DNA from: Bemisia tabaci
Taxonomy: Eukaryota > Arthropoda > Insecta > Hemiptera > Aleyrodidae
NCBI RefSeq assembly: GCF_918797505.1
Contig: NC_092793.1
Location: 44,566,243-44,630,242 of the forward strand
Direction of reading: 5' to 3'
DNA length: 64,000 nt
Made by a program: the position numbers and the translations under genes. Shown here in pieces: positions 54,174 to 64,000 of the stretch. The notes beneath the pieces are model-generated. The model was not told the origin of the DNA, ran no database searches, and saw nothing but the letters and a program-made list of their open reading frames with translations. Numbering within the stretch: the first letter of the stretch is position 1; the number at the start of each line of letters is the position of its first letter.

Positions 54174-57100
54174 ACTAGGGTGGGACTTATTTTTTTAAAT
54201 CGAAAAAACCAAATGTTGCACGGTCTTAAATGGTTCTATGTGATAAAAAAACACGGTAGCCAAGAGGATTTTGAGAAAAAAAATTTTTAACCCGGCGCGC
54301 ACAGAGCCTAAACATTGAGATTTTTCCGGTTTTTTTGGCATTTTCGCCGTATATTTTTGATATTTTTGCCAGCAACACGGATTTGACGCTAGATGTCCAA
54401 AAATTGGTACAAACCTAGCACATACCTTGCAGATTAAGGGAAAATTTTTGTTTTTCTCCTAGGTCACTCTCAGTTCGCTTGGTAATGCCGAAACTCTCCG
54501 CTCGGCAGCTCTAAAAATCGAAATTTCGCCGTTTTTTTACGTATCATGAACTTTTTAAGCAACCTATAATGGTAGTAAAAATCCGAAAATTTGTGGAAAG
54601 CAAGTCCATACCATCAGTATGGAAGGGCAAATGTCAGAAAACTCCTACGTCTTTTATTTTCTGCCAAGCTATGCCCATAATGGTGGAAAACTTGTCAAAA
54701 ATAGCTCAATTTCGACCGTTTTTTCGCGTTCGAAAATTTATTGGACACCCTGTAATGACAATGAAGGTCCGAAAATTTGTGGAAAGTAAGTTCATACCCT
54801 CCGCAAGAGATAAAAAAATCTACTTGGTTCCTATGTCTTACATTCCTCGTTGTGCGGTGCCCGCAATCACTTCGAAAACGTCAAAAATACCTCAATTCGG
54901 CCGTTTCTTCAATGGCGAAATTTATTAGACACCCTGTAATGACACTGGGAGTTCGAAAATTCGGGAAAAGCAAGTCCATATCACCAGTATAAAAGGGCAA
55001 ATTTCAAAAGGTTCGTAGATGTTTGATTCTTGGTCGCACGGTGTCTTCAGATACACAAAAATCGTGAAAAATACCTCCATTTTGACCGGTCTTTCGCTAT
55101 TAAAATTTCATAGACACCCTGTAACGGCAACAGAGGTCGAAAACTTTGGTGAAAGTAAGATCATTCCATCTTCATGCAATGAAAAATTCTACCTCGTTCC
55201 TATGTTATGCATTCCTCGTTGTGCGGTGCCCGCAATCGCATTGGAAACGTCAAATATACCTCAATTCGGCCGTTTCTTCAATGGCGAAATTTACTAGACA
55301 CCCTGTAATGACACTGGAAGTTCGAAAATTGGGTAAAAGCAAGTCCATACCACCAGTATAAAAGGGCAAATTTCAAAAGATCCATAGATGTTTGATTCTT
55401 GGTCGCACGGTGTGTTCAGATACACAAAAATCGTGAAAAATACCTCCATTTTGATCGGTCTTTCGCTATTAAAATTTCATAGACACCCTGTAACGGCAAC
55501 AGAGGTCGAAAACTTTGGTGAAAGTAAGATCATTCCATCTTCATGCAATGAAAAATTCTACCTCGTTCCTATGTTATGCATTCCTCGTTGTGCGGTGCCC
55601 GCAATCGCATTGGAAACGTCAAATATACCTCAATTCGGCCGTTTCTTCAATGGCGAAATTTACTAGACACCCTGTAATGACACTGGAAGTTCGAAAATTG
55701 GGTAAAAGCAAGTCCATACCACCAGTATAAAAGGGCAAATTTCAAAAGATCCATAGATGTTTGATTCTTGGTCGCACGGTGTGTTCAGATACACAAAAAT
55801 CGTGAAAAATACCTCCATTTTGATCGGTCTTTCGCTATTAAAATTTCATAGACACCCTGTAACGGCAACAGAGGTCGAAAACTTTGCTGAAAGTAAGATC
55901 ATTCCATCTTCATGCAATAAAAAATTCTACCTCCGTTCCTATGTTATGCATTCCTCGTTGTGCGGTGCCCGCAATCGCATCGGAAACGTCAAATATATCT
56001 GAATTCGGCCAATTATTCGGGTGTGAAATTTTTTTTTGCACCCTGTTATGACATCAGTGACTCTTAAATGTGCCAAGTAAATATACGTTGTATATACATC
56101 TGAAAGGATCGGCAATTTTTCAAAGACCCTTACATTAATAATTGTTGTCGCTAGACGCCCTGAATTGAGGCGAAATTTTCTAAAATACCTAAACTTATCC
56201 ATTCCTTTCTTTCAACACTAGCTTCTTACATAGTTTCGGACCTCCGCTGTCAGTACAGGGTGTCTGCAAAAACAATTCGGTAAAATAAATTGAACGAATT
56301 GAGGTATATTTGACGTTTCCAATGCGATTGCGGGCACCGCACAACGAGGAATGCATAACATAGGAACGAGGTAGAATTTTTCATTGCATGAAGATGGAAT
56401 GATCTTACTTTCACCAAAGTTTTCGACCTCTGTTGCCGTTACAGGGTGTCTATGAAATTTTAATAGCGAAAGACCGGTCAAAATGGAGGTATTTTTCACG
56501 ATTTTTGTGTATCTGAAGACACCGTGCGACCAAGAATCAAACATCTACGAACCTTTTGAAATTTGCCCTTTTATACTGGTGATATGGACTTGCTTTTCCC
56601 GAATTTTCGAACTCCCAGTGTCATTACAGGGTGTCTAATAAATTTCGCCATTGAAGAAACGGCCGAATTGAGGTATTTTTGACGTTTTCGAAGTGATTGC
56701 GGGCACCGCACAACGAGGAATGTAAGACATAGGAACCAAGTAGATTTTTTTATCTCTTGCGGAGGGTATGAACTTACTTTGCACAAATTTTCGGACCTCC
56801 ACTGCCACTACAAGGTGTTCCAAAAAATTATCAAAAAACGGCCAATTTGAGGTATTTTTGACGTTTTCACTGCCATTTCGGGTATCGCAGGACGAAGAAT
56901 ATAAGACGTATGAACCAAGTAAAATTTTTTATTTCATACAGATGGTATGAACTTACTTTCCACAAATTTTCGGACCTTCATTGTCATTACAGGGTGTCCA
57001 ATAAATTTTCGAACGCGAAAAAAACGGTCGAAATTGAGCTATTTTTGACAAGTTTTCCACCATTATGGGCATAGCTTGGCAGAAAATAAAAGACGTAGGA

Positions 57101-57567
57101 GTTTTCTGACATTTGCCCTTCCATACTGATGGTATGGACTTGCTTTCCACAAATTTTCGGATTTTTACTACCATTATAGGTTGCTTAAAAAGTTCATGAT
57201 ACGTAAAAAAACGGCGAAATTTCGATTTTTAGAGCTGCCGAGCGGAGAGTTTCGGCATTACCAAGCGAACTGAGAGTGACCTAGGAGAAAAACAAAAATT
57301 TTCCCTTAATCTGCAAGGTATGTGCTAGGTTTGTACCAATTTTTGGACATCTAGCGTCAAATCCGTGTTGCTGGCAAAAATATCAAAAATATACGGCGAA
57401 AATGCCAAAAAAACCGGAAAAATCTCAATGTTTAGGCTCTGTGCGCGCCGGGTTAAAATTTTTTTTTCTCAAAATCCTCTTGGCTACCGTGTTTTTTTAT
57501 CACATAGAACCATTTAAGACCGTGCAACATTTGGTTTTTTCGATTTAAAAAAATAAGTCCCACCCTA
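54174..57567. mobile_element. 3.4-kb foldback built from ~185-bp tandem repeats, TSD CTGGAC
   Basis: ACTAGGGTGGGACTTATT at the left and AATAAGTCCCACCCTA at the right, inserted in a tRNA-like repeat with CTGGAC on both sides (54168-54173, 57568-57573); one copy restores the host repeat. The arms exceed 1 kb. The left side holds a run of units marked by ACACCCTGTAATGACA at about 54745, 54930, 55114, 55300, 55483, 55669 and 55852, a period of about 185 bp with a 369-bp higher-order pair. Identical peptides on the two strands reflect the arms. No transposase seen. Confidence 0.85.
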
Positions 57568-57574
57568 CTGGACG

Positions 57575-57647
57575 CCCTTGTGTGGACTTGAACCCGACCC
57601 GCGAGTGTCATAGCCCAGCACCCCGCCACTGAGCCACAGGGAGCTGA
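57575..57647 (-). repeat. tRNA-like module, copy 2
   Basis: On the minus strand: GCTCCCTGTGGCTCAGTGG, then GGTCGGGTTCAAGTCCACAC and AAGGGC. The B-box-like GGTTCAAGTCC is close to the pol III consensus. The anticodon-arm loop is too large for a normal tRNA. Homologous to 50172-50245. Confidence 0.6.
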
Positions 57648-58169
57648 TGGTGAGTTGGGTTAAAATCACGCCTGATAAGGCTGTTATAGCATGCAATGCG
57701 TCAGTGCGCGGCTCAACTTTCATCATAGATTTGATTAACGCCGTGTTTTCTCAGGTTTCTTTCTTTTTCCTATTATTTATTTATTTTTGTTCGTATTATT
57801 TTTTGTGTTTTTTTTCGATATCACGTAATGGGTACTTACACTAAATTTACACTGGTGTAAATTAAACCACATACTAACTTGAGAACTTAAAAATATTTTT
57901 AAAAAAAAAATGTTTTTAAAATATTTTCAAAGCTGTCATAAGGAATATTTTAAAAGTGTTTACAGGCAATATTTTTGAATTATTTTAAAAATATTTTTTG
58001 TAAACATTTTCAAAATATTCCTTAGGAAAGTTTTGAAAATATTTTAAAAATATTTTGAAAATATTTTAATTGGAATATTGTCGTGAAAATATTTTAATTA
58101 CAATATTGTCGTGAAAACATTTTGATAAAGATGACAATATTTTCAAAATATTTTGTGCTATCTGGGTAC

Positions 58170-58700
58170 GGATAGCATGAGGTCCGTCTTCTAGCGAAAA
58201 TATCTCTAAAAGAAGAGAAAGGATTTTACGTCGGAAATTTCAGAAATAAATTATCCAGATTTTTTTTAAGAGATTGATGTGTAATATACATGACACTTTT
58301 TTCTCGAACACACTATACAATTCAACCTGGAATTTTGTATTGTCAATGAATTTTGACTAGATTTGACTGACTAGAAGGTAATGTTGTGTCTTCTTACAAA
58401 TTATAGCCACCAATTCAGCACTCTGGATTCCAATCAGAATATATTGCAACAAAATTTGCATCAGCATGCCCTCAGCTAAATCTTCCTCTCTTTCCTGACG
58501 GTTCACCAATGAGAGAACAAAATGAAGATTGTTTATATCTGAACATTTGGGTTCCCGAGGTACATATACCGACATGTTTTATCTTTTCTTCTATTATTTT
58601 TTTTTTCAATTAATGTCAGTTGATTTATTTTCAATTTTTGTTTTTGTCTCTTAAATTACAAATAGGTACCTATATAACGTTTCGATTTCCTGCAAATATG
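58170..58700. other. Spacer with one unrecognised minus-strand frame
   Basis: A 72-codon frame at 58357-58575 has balanced amino-acid content (a charged start, then a hydrophobic helix) and could be an exon, but I recognise no family and see no convincing splice sites. Confidence 0.3.
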
Positions 58701-58706
58701 TACATG

Positions 58707-59276
58707 CAGGGACGGATTTCCCACAAGGCAGACCTAGGCAGCTACCTAGGGGCGCGAAGTTTTGAGGGGCGCAAAATCTTAAGACACGCGTGCATGCTTT
58801 TTTAATGGTTGTAGAATTGAAATCGGTAAAACAATTTAAGAACGAAGCTAGAGAGGCGCGCGAAAAGAGGAATATCCGTGAATCTGTCCTGTCTACTGAT
58901 AAGGTCCGTAAAACCCGCGCCCCCTCTGCATTGCGTGTCTCGTCTCGATGTCGCGCCTTTGTTTTTTACTTTTTTCAACTTTTTGTCGCCTTTGTTTAAT
59001 TTTGCTATGTTTTAATTCCCAATACCTTTTGCAAAATATGATAGGACAGGGGGCTTTTGAGCCACCAAATTTTTCTCTTAAATAACCTAAAAGTAGTTTT
59101 AAATTGCGTTAATCAAATACCCGATTTAAAAAAATTTCTGGGGGAAGACCCCCGGACCCCCCCCCCCCTTTTTGGCTGGGGAATGCCCCCCCAAACCCCC
59201 CACGCGGTCGTCCGTTCTGTGAGGGGCGCGACTGTGAGATTTGCCTAGGAGTGCTGAAAAGGTAAATCCGTCCCTA
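58707..59276. mobile_element. hAT-type MITE, 570 bp, TSD TGTACATG
   Basis: CAGGGACGGATTT at the left is mirrored by AAATCCGTCCCTA at the right. TGTACATG flanks both sides (58699-58706 and 59277-59284), the 8-bp duplication expected for hAT. A TACCTAGGGGCGC motif near the left and GAGGGGCGC/TTGCCTAGGA near the right are subterminal repeats. It contains a C-run at 59156-59168 and no transposase. Confidence 0.93.
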
Positions 59277-59324
59277 TGTACATGGACTGCATTTTGCAAA
59301 AAAGAATCCGAGAGATTGCCCGTA

Positions 59325-60796
59325 CACAGTGGGTTTTAACTAAATCTAATTAAGAAAATGAAAGTCCCCATGTCTGAAAGCGGAAAAGAACAGCGAAACA
59401 CCTCAGGAAAACATCCCCGCTGAAAAGAAAATCATTCGTTGGGCCGTTTTTTTTTTTGCCCCCCCAAGCCAAAATGGCGGCCGATATGCGCTGCCGCAGG
59501 GTGCAAATGTTACAACTCCCTCACAATGTCAAGTGACACATCGATTCCTATGTAATTTTGATCGTAGAATCCGAATATGAGGTTAGAAATCCCTCACAAC
59601 CAAAAGGGATCGCGCAAATTCAAGATGGCGGCCAAAAATAGGCCCCGGAGTAAAAATTCTCAATTCCAGCTTTTGGTGACGAGTGAGATGTCTTTTTTTA
59701 TGTTTTTTGGGTCATGGGATCCAAATTTGAGGTCAAAAATTCCCTTCTGCCGACAGGGATCCCTCAAATTCAAAATGGCTTCCATTTTGGGGCTGACATA
59801 TTATTTCCGAAAGACGCGTGTAGTCGAGTGAGGTGTCTTTTTACATGTTTTTGGACCATATGATCAGAAACTGGGAGCCAAACTGTGTCCCTGTGGGCCG
59901 GAAGGTAAGATTTGTCCCTTAGCACCTTGATTGTAACGTTTTTATCAACTATTTAAATAAAAACTCAGAATTTCACTGTTTTCACTGTTTCACTGTTCAA
60001 AGAAGATTATTTTTGTTTTGTTCCTATTTCTCTTGCGCTAGTTTTTTTGTGAAGCAGGGGACTATAGCCCCTGCTAGACAAAAAGGTCAAACATTATTTG
60101 TAAGAATAGAGCATTCTTGGTGTGGTTGGCGCCGTTCTAACAGTGAAATTCTGAGTTTTTATTTAAATAGTTGATAAAAACGTTACAATCAAGGTGCTAA
60201 GGGACAAATCTTACCTTCCGGCCCACAGGGACACAGTTTGGATCCCAGTTTCTGATCATGTGGTCCAAAAAACATGTAAAAAGACACCTCACTCGACTAC
60301 ACGCGTCTTTCGGAAATAATATGTCAGCCCCAAAATGGAAGCCATTTTGAATTTGAGGGATCCCTGTCGGCAGAAGGGAATTTTTGACCTCAAATTTGGA
60401 TCCTATGACCCCAAAAACATAAAAAAAGACATCTCACTCGTCACCAAAAGCTGGAATTGAGAATTTTTACTCCGGGGCCTATTTTTGGCCGCCATCTTGA
60501 ATTTGCGCGATCCCTTTTGGTTGTGAGGGATTTCTGACCTCATATTCGGATTCTACGATCAAAATTACGTAGGAATCGATGTGCCACTTGACATTGTGAG
60601 GGAGTTGTAACATTTGCACCCCGCGGCGGCGCATATCGGCCGCCTTTTGGCTTGGGGGGGCAAAAAAAAAAAAACGGCCCAACGAATGATTTTCTTTTCA
60701 GCAGGGATGTTTTCCTGAGGTGTTTCGCTGTTCTTTTCCGCTTTCAGACATGGGGACTTTCATTTTCTTAATTAGATTTAGTTAAAACCCACTGTG
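59325..60796. mobile_element. 1.47-kb foldback, ~660-bp arms, TSD CGTA
   Basis: CACAGTGGGTTTTAACTAAA at the left is mirrored at the right, with CGTA on both sides (59321-59324, 60797-60800). The arms (59325-59983 and 60138-60796) are highly similar; the ~155-bp spacer is unique. CACAG ends with a 4-bp duplication resemble the CMC/Chapaev group, but no transposase confirms it. Arm phrases include AAGATGGCGGCC and GGGGCTGACATATTATTTCC. Confidence 0.88.
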
Positions 60797-60800
60797 CGTA

Positions 60801-61160
60801 CGCACCCGATACTGCTAGGTAGGTACCTCTTTCTTATGCTCGGCAAAAAAGAAAAAAGAAAAGAAAAGAAAAAAAAGAAAGTGAAAGTGCGTTTGTGTCT
60901 ACATAATACCTATACACCCTTGGCGGTATTGCGTTGACCCGACAGCCCCCCACCCCTCTCCCGCCTAGGGTGGTTTCCAATGCCCAGGGTTTAGGGATAC
61001 TTTTGAATTGCGACGATTACAACTGGTAGGTAGGTTCAAAATGGCTCCGAAAAAAAATCCGTGATTCCAGAAATATCAGTCATGAGTTGCCAAAGCTTTT
61101 CTACCGTATTGTAAAAACTAATTGAAACATTTGCCAATGCAGGCAAAAAATAAAAAGGCT
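60801..61160. other. Anonymous spacer
   Basis: A GAAAAGAAAAGAAA purine tract near 60845-60885. Nothing else recognised. Confidence 0.45.
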
Positions 61161-61174
61161 CAGATGAAAGTTTA

Positions 61175-61740
61175 TTATCTTTCATCTGTAATAACAGTAA
61201 GGAGGCAAGAGAGGGCTATCATTGATCCTTGCGCGATGCCTCCATAAATCATTCTACTTATTGAGTTATATTTCTTATTGCTTTTCCTCATATGGACATA
61301 TTGTTTTCTTTGTGACATAAAGTTTTTTATCCATTTAAGAGCTTCTTTTCCAAATCCCATACTTTTTAGTTTGAACATTAGGATATCCTGATTTACCGAA
61401 TCAAATGCTTTACTTATGTCTATAGCGATTACAACAACAGGGTTTTTTTCTTTGTGCTGATGATTGCTTCATAGCTCATCTAAGTATGGACGCTTCAGTA
61501 CTTAAAGTTTCTCCCTGAATCCATACTGATTATCACAGAGTATATGATTTATTTTGATGAATTTATTAATTTGCTGTACTACGGACATCTCATACATTTT
61601 TGAGATTGGCGATACAATTGATAATGGTCTGTAGTTTCCTGGGTTGGTGGGATCACTCTGTCTTTCCACAGTGATGTTTTGACCAAAGTGGTTATTGTCT
61701 ACCCTTGTGGTTACGTCTACTTTAAGCACACACAAACCGC
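61175..61740 (-). pseudogene. Non-LTR (LINE) reverse-transcriptase remnant
   Basis: The minus strand encodes, in order, DPTNPGNYRPLSIVSPISKM and QYGFREKL (61502-61670), then, after a frame break, IAIDISKAFDSVNQDIL (catalytic Asp region) and FGKEALKWIKNFMSQRKQYV (61230-61440), then GGIAQGS, a variant of GxPQGS. This is the palm/finger order of jockey/CR1-type reverse transcriptases. It ends before the FADD catalytic block and has at least one frameshift, so it is a dead fragment. Confidence 0.9.
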
Positions 61741-61849
61741 AAATCGATAGCTGCTTTTGTTCGTTCAAAACCCGGAAATGTGCAAAACTTTTTGAACACC
61801 CTATGTAGATTAGTTTTTGACCGGGGGGTGCATGGGGCGTAAATCCCAC

Positions 61850-62403
61850 TGTTATATTAGGTAATACTAGGGTGAATTCAAAAATGAAAACTTCGCGGTA
61901 TTATGAAGTTTTCTGTGACCAAAATACACTAAACCTCTCAATTTTACACTTTAATGTAAAGTAATTTATGTGACCCTAAACTTAATATTCACCTTTAGCA
62001 CATTTTAAACTATTAGAAAAAATACGAAGATTAAATGCACATGAAATGAATTCTTAAATACCCAATTTTCGGTGCTTGAGAAAAGTTGTGCTTGTGTTGT
62101 TGTTTTTAGGTATTTATTATCGCTGATGTTGGTGTTGTTATTGTTGTTTGTATTCAGAATAAAATATATACTTATGACAGCCGAATATACACTAAATCTT
62201 TTTAGTCAAAAGTTAAGTCACTATTGACCGTTTGGCGCGGTGGAACAGGGGCATCGGGTCGCGGATCGTCTTCGATTGTCTCCCTGCCGTCTTTGAACCG
62301 CTTAGTTCACTCAAACACTTGCGTTCGCGATAAACAACATTCCTGAAACGTTTCTTGAAGTTTTCTAAAAATTTTAGTCGGACTTGCACCACTTTTTACT
62401 AAA
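61850..62403. other. Anonymous spacer
   Basis: AT-rich. No gene, repeat or RNA recognised. Confidence 0.4.
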
Positions 62404-63356
62404 AATGGAGATGTTGCATGTGTGAGGAATTTGCAATTTGACTGTTAATTCTCATGTAAAAGTTTGCGAGAAACACAATGGTGCCGCTGGTTTTCTCTGA
62501 AATAGTCTCCCAAGCTCAAAAAAAGCTCTCAAAGTGAGGCCAAAATGGGGGGGGGGGGGATATCCCACTTTACCCTGAGAGTCTACCTCTACATCAAAAC
62601 AATCTCTCCATGCAAAGATAGGGAGCGAATACATTGACAGGGCTGCCACTTTATTTGGGGAGTCCAAAACTGAAAACACTGCAACCCTGCTAATGTATTT
62701 GCTCCAACGAACTACACCTCTAGAATGGCCGCGAGATAGCAAACCTGCGTAACGCGCAAGGGCCGGTTTTTGAAGGCAGGAGGGGGGTGGGAGCCCAAGT
62801 ATAGCTAACCTCAATCTCCATTTCTGCTGCGTCTTGCCCATAAGGATTACATGTGAAAATTTCAACCTATGTAAACTTTCATTTTTTTTTTGAGGTTTGC
62901 TTTCAAAGTTCCTATTTTTTGAGTTAAGAAAACCTTTGGAGGTGCGATTATTATGCAATCTTTTCATTGCTATCACTTTATTCAACAATATTCGGCAAAA
63001 TGTGGGCAGCGTCTGACATGGGTTTAGATGGCAGCCTGCTGTGTGAGCCCAAGTAAACCTAACCTATATCAACTTCAAAACGTTCCGGGTCTCTAACACT
63101 GGTCGGCCATTCTAGAGGTGTAGTTCGTTGATTTGCTCCCTATCTATGTATGGAGAGTTTGTTTTGATGTAGAGGTGGACTCTCAGGGTAGGGTGGGATA
63201 TCCTCTCCATTTTGATCTCACTTTCAGAGTTTTTTTTGAGCTTGGGAGATAATCTCAGAGAAAACCAGTGGCACCATCAAGTTTCTCAGGAACTTTTACA
63301 CAAGAATCAATGGTCAAATCGCAAATCCCTTACACATGCAACATCTGAATTTTATC
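62404..63356. mobile_element. ~950-bp foldback, 250-300-bp arms
   Basis: GGAGATGTTGCATGTGTGAG-like left arm pairs with CTTACACATGCAACATCTG at the right. Inner blocks also pair (GGTTTTCTCTG with CAGAGAAAACC; GAACTACACCTCTAGAATGG with its complement). The left arm has a 60-70-bp insertion near 62634-62700. The 178-codon minus-strand frame (62452-62988) spans arm and spacer and is not credible as a gene. Target duplication not found. Confidence 0.75.
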
Positions 63357-63488
63357 ACAGAGCGTTGTTCGCGAATTGGATCTCCCATCGTAACTTTTTT
63401 TTTCGTGACACGAGAAGAAAAGTTGTCGCACAAAACTTGCAGTAGCAGTGCACTGAAATGACTGATTGGGTTCATATTGCACCTAGAG

Positions 63489-64000
63489 TACCTGTATAGC
63501 TAGAGTACCTGTATGGGGAGAGTGCCTGTATAGGGAGAGTACCGACAGATCGGTTCATGGAGGGCTTAGGGCCCAAAAGTGCAGCCACCCTTCTAACCAA
63601 CTTCTAACGCACAAAATTTCACTGCCAGTCTGCAGATTCCAATTCTAACCAAGATGGCCAAGAATGTACAGAAATGAGCGTTCTTCTGCGAAATTGAGTA
63701 AATTTATGCAAAAACTGAGTCAAACACGTGCTTAATAAAGGACGGTTCGTAACAATAGTATCAGTAAATCGCTCTGGATAATTGAAATTCATAGGTTGGC
63801 TGCCCTTTTGGGCCCTAACTTTATTCGCGGAGGCATCGGTGAAGGCCTGATGGACTTTCGGAGTTTCGGATCTGTCGGTACTCTCCCTATACAGGTACTC
63901 TAGTATATATAGACAGATGTGAAACTCCGAAAATCCATCAGGCCTTCACCGATGTCTCCGCGAATAAAGTTAGGGCCCAGAAATGCAGCCAACCTATGAT
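63489..64000. mobile_element. Foldback structure truncated by window end
   Basis: Near 63485-63545 the phrase AGAGTACCTGTATAG recurs about four times with ~19-bp spacing, and its complement CTATACAGGTACTCTA lies at 63886-63905. A second inverted pair joins 63783-63880 to 63918-64000 (GGCCCTAACTTTATTCGCGG and complement). The right end lies outside the window. Confidence 0.7.

Larger units (their letters stand above)
53741..58166. mobile_element. 4.4-kb TIR element, ends CCCAGATAGCACAA
   Basis: CCCAGATAGCACAA at the left is mirrored by TTTTGTGCTATCTGGG at the right. Both subterminal regions are packed with AATATTTT and AAAATATT motifs. TA flanks both sides (GTAC is also possible because the junction is palindromic). 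It contains the second tRNA-like module and a nested foldback at 54174-57567; without that insert it would be about 1 kb and resembles the middle of 49911-51027. No transposase. Confidence 0.8.

Noticed and set aside
50172..57647. Functional tRNA genes
   Set aside because: A- and B-box-like sequences exist but the anticodon arm is not normal and both lie inside transposons.
62452..62988. 178-codon minus-strand gene
   Set aside because: Spans an inverted-repeat arm and spacer and shows no domain.

Overview
This window is repeat-dense nuclear DNA from an arthropod, most likely an insect. The support is a tract of CCTAA pentamers (the insect-type TTAGG telomere repeat) at 12.5 kb, AT-rich intergenic sequence with long A/T minisatellites, BEL/Pao retrotransposons, 5S-rRNA-derived repeats, and a spliced carboxylesterase-type exon. 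The genus cannot be fixed from the sequence; a hemipteran such as a whitefly, psyllid or planthopper is plausible. There are no bacterial-style operons, rRNA operons or CRISPR arrays. The only host-gene piece I can defend is one 93-bp exon at 25308-25400; almost everything else is mobile DNA, satellites or anonymous sequence.

Layout. 0.7-3.3 kb: a 335-bp satellite, a 172-bp duplication and a C-depleted tract. 3.7-7 kb: A-rich repeats, a short MITE, a 5S-derived element and a 1.1-kb AT minisatellite. 7.2-11.6 kb: a 4.4-kb terminal-inverted-repeat (TIR) element with nested inverted arms. 12.3-13 kb: CA repeats flanking an interstitial telomere tract. 13.9-19.3 kb: a tiny poly(A) retro-insertion, a hAT-type MITE with 8-bp target duplication, and several inverted-repeat MITEs. 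19.9-22.4 kb: two more 5S-derived copies, a MITE and a second AT minisatellite. 23.4-25.4 kb: a GC hairpin cluster, a Ty1/copia reverse-transcriptase fragment and the esterase exon. 25.9-28.6 kb: a pogo/Tc1-like TIR element carrying a 1367-bp near-perfect palindrome.

30.4-38.1 kb: a structurally complete BEL/Pao retrotransposon on the minus strand (1183-bp LTRs, TSD ATGAC, a tRNA-Tyr-like primer site, and gag-protease-RT-RNase H-integrase interrupted by one frameshift and one stop). 43.3-51.6 kb: an older BEL/Pao element on the minus strand with 155-158-bp LTRs, TSD CATAT and a tRNA-Trp-like primer site. Its gag ends in an in-frame UGA followed by CUA, and two TIR elements have inserted into it; removing one at its TA duplication restores the pol frame exactly. 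53.7-58.2 kb: a TIR element with a tRNA-like module and a nested 3.4-kb foldback built from 185-bp repeats. 58.7-60.8 kb: a hAT MITE followed by a 1.47-kb foldback with TSD CGTA. 61.2-61.8 kb: a broken LINE reverse transcriptase. 62.4-64 kb: two more inverted-repeat structures, the last cut by the window end.

Together this is a nest of transposons inserted into transposons. The two BEL/Pao elements would encode capsid, protease, reverse transcriptase and integrase; the short TIR elements have no transposase and would depend on enzymes encoded elsewhere. Points most worth a second look: the UGA-CUA gag/pol junction, the young LTR pair around a doubly interrupted polyprotein, the concentration of long foldbacks (potential double-stranded RNA sources), and the recurring pairing of a 5S-like module with an AT minisatellite.
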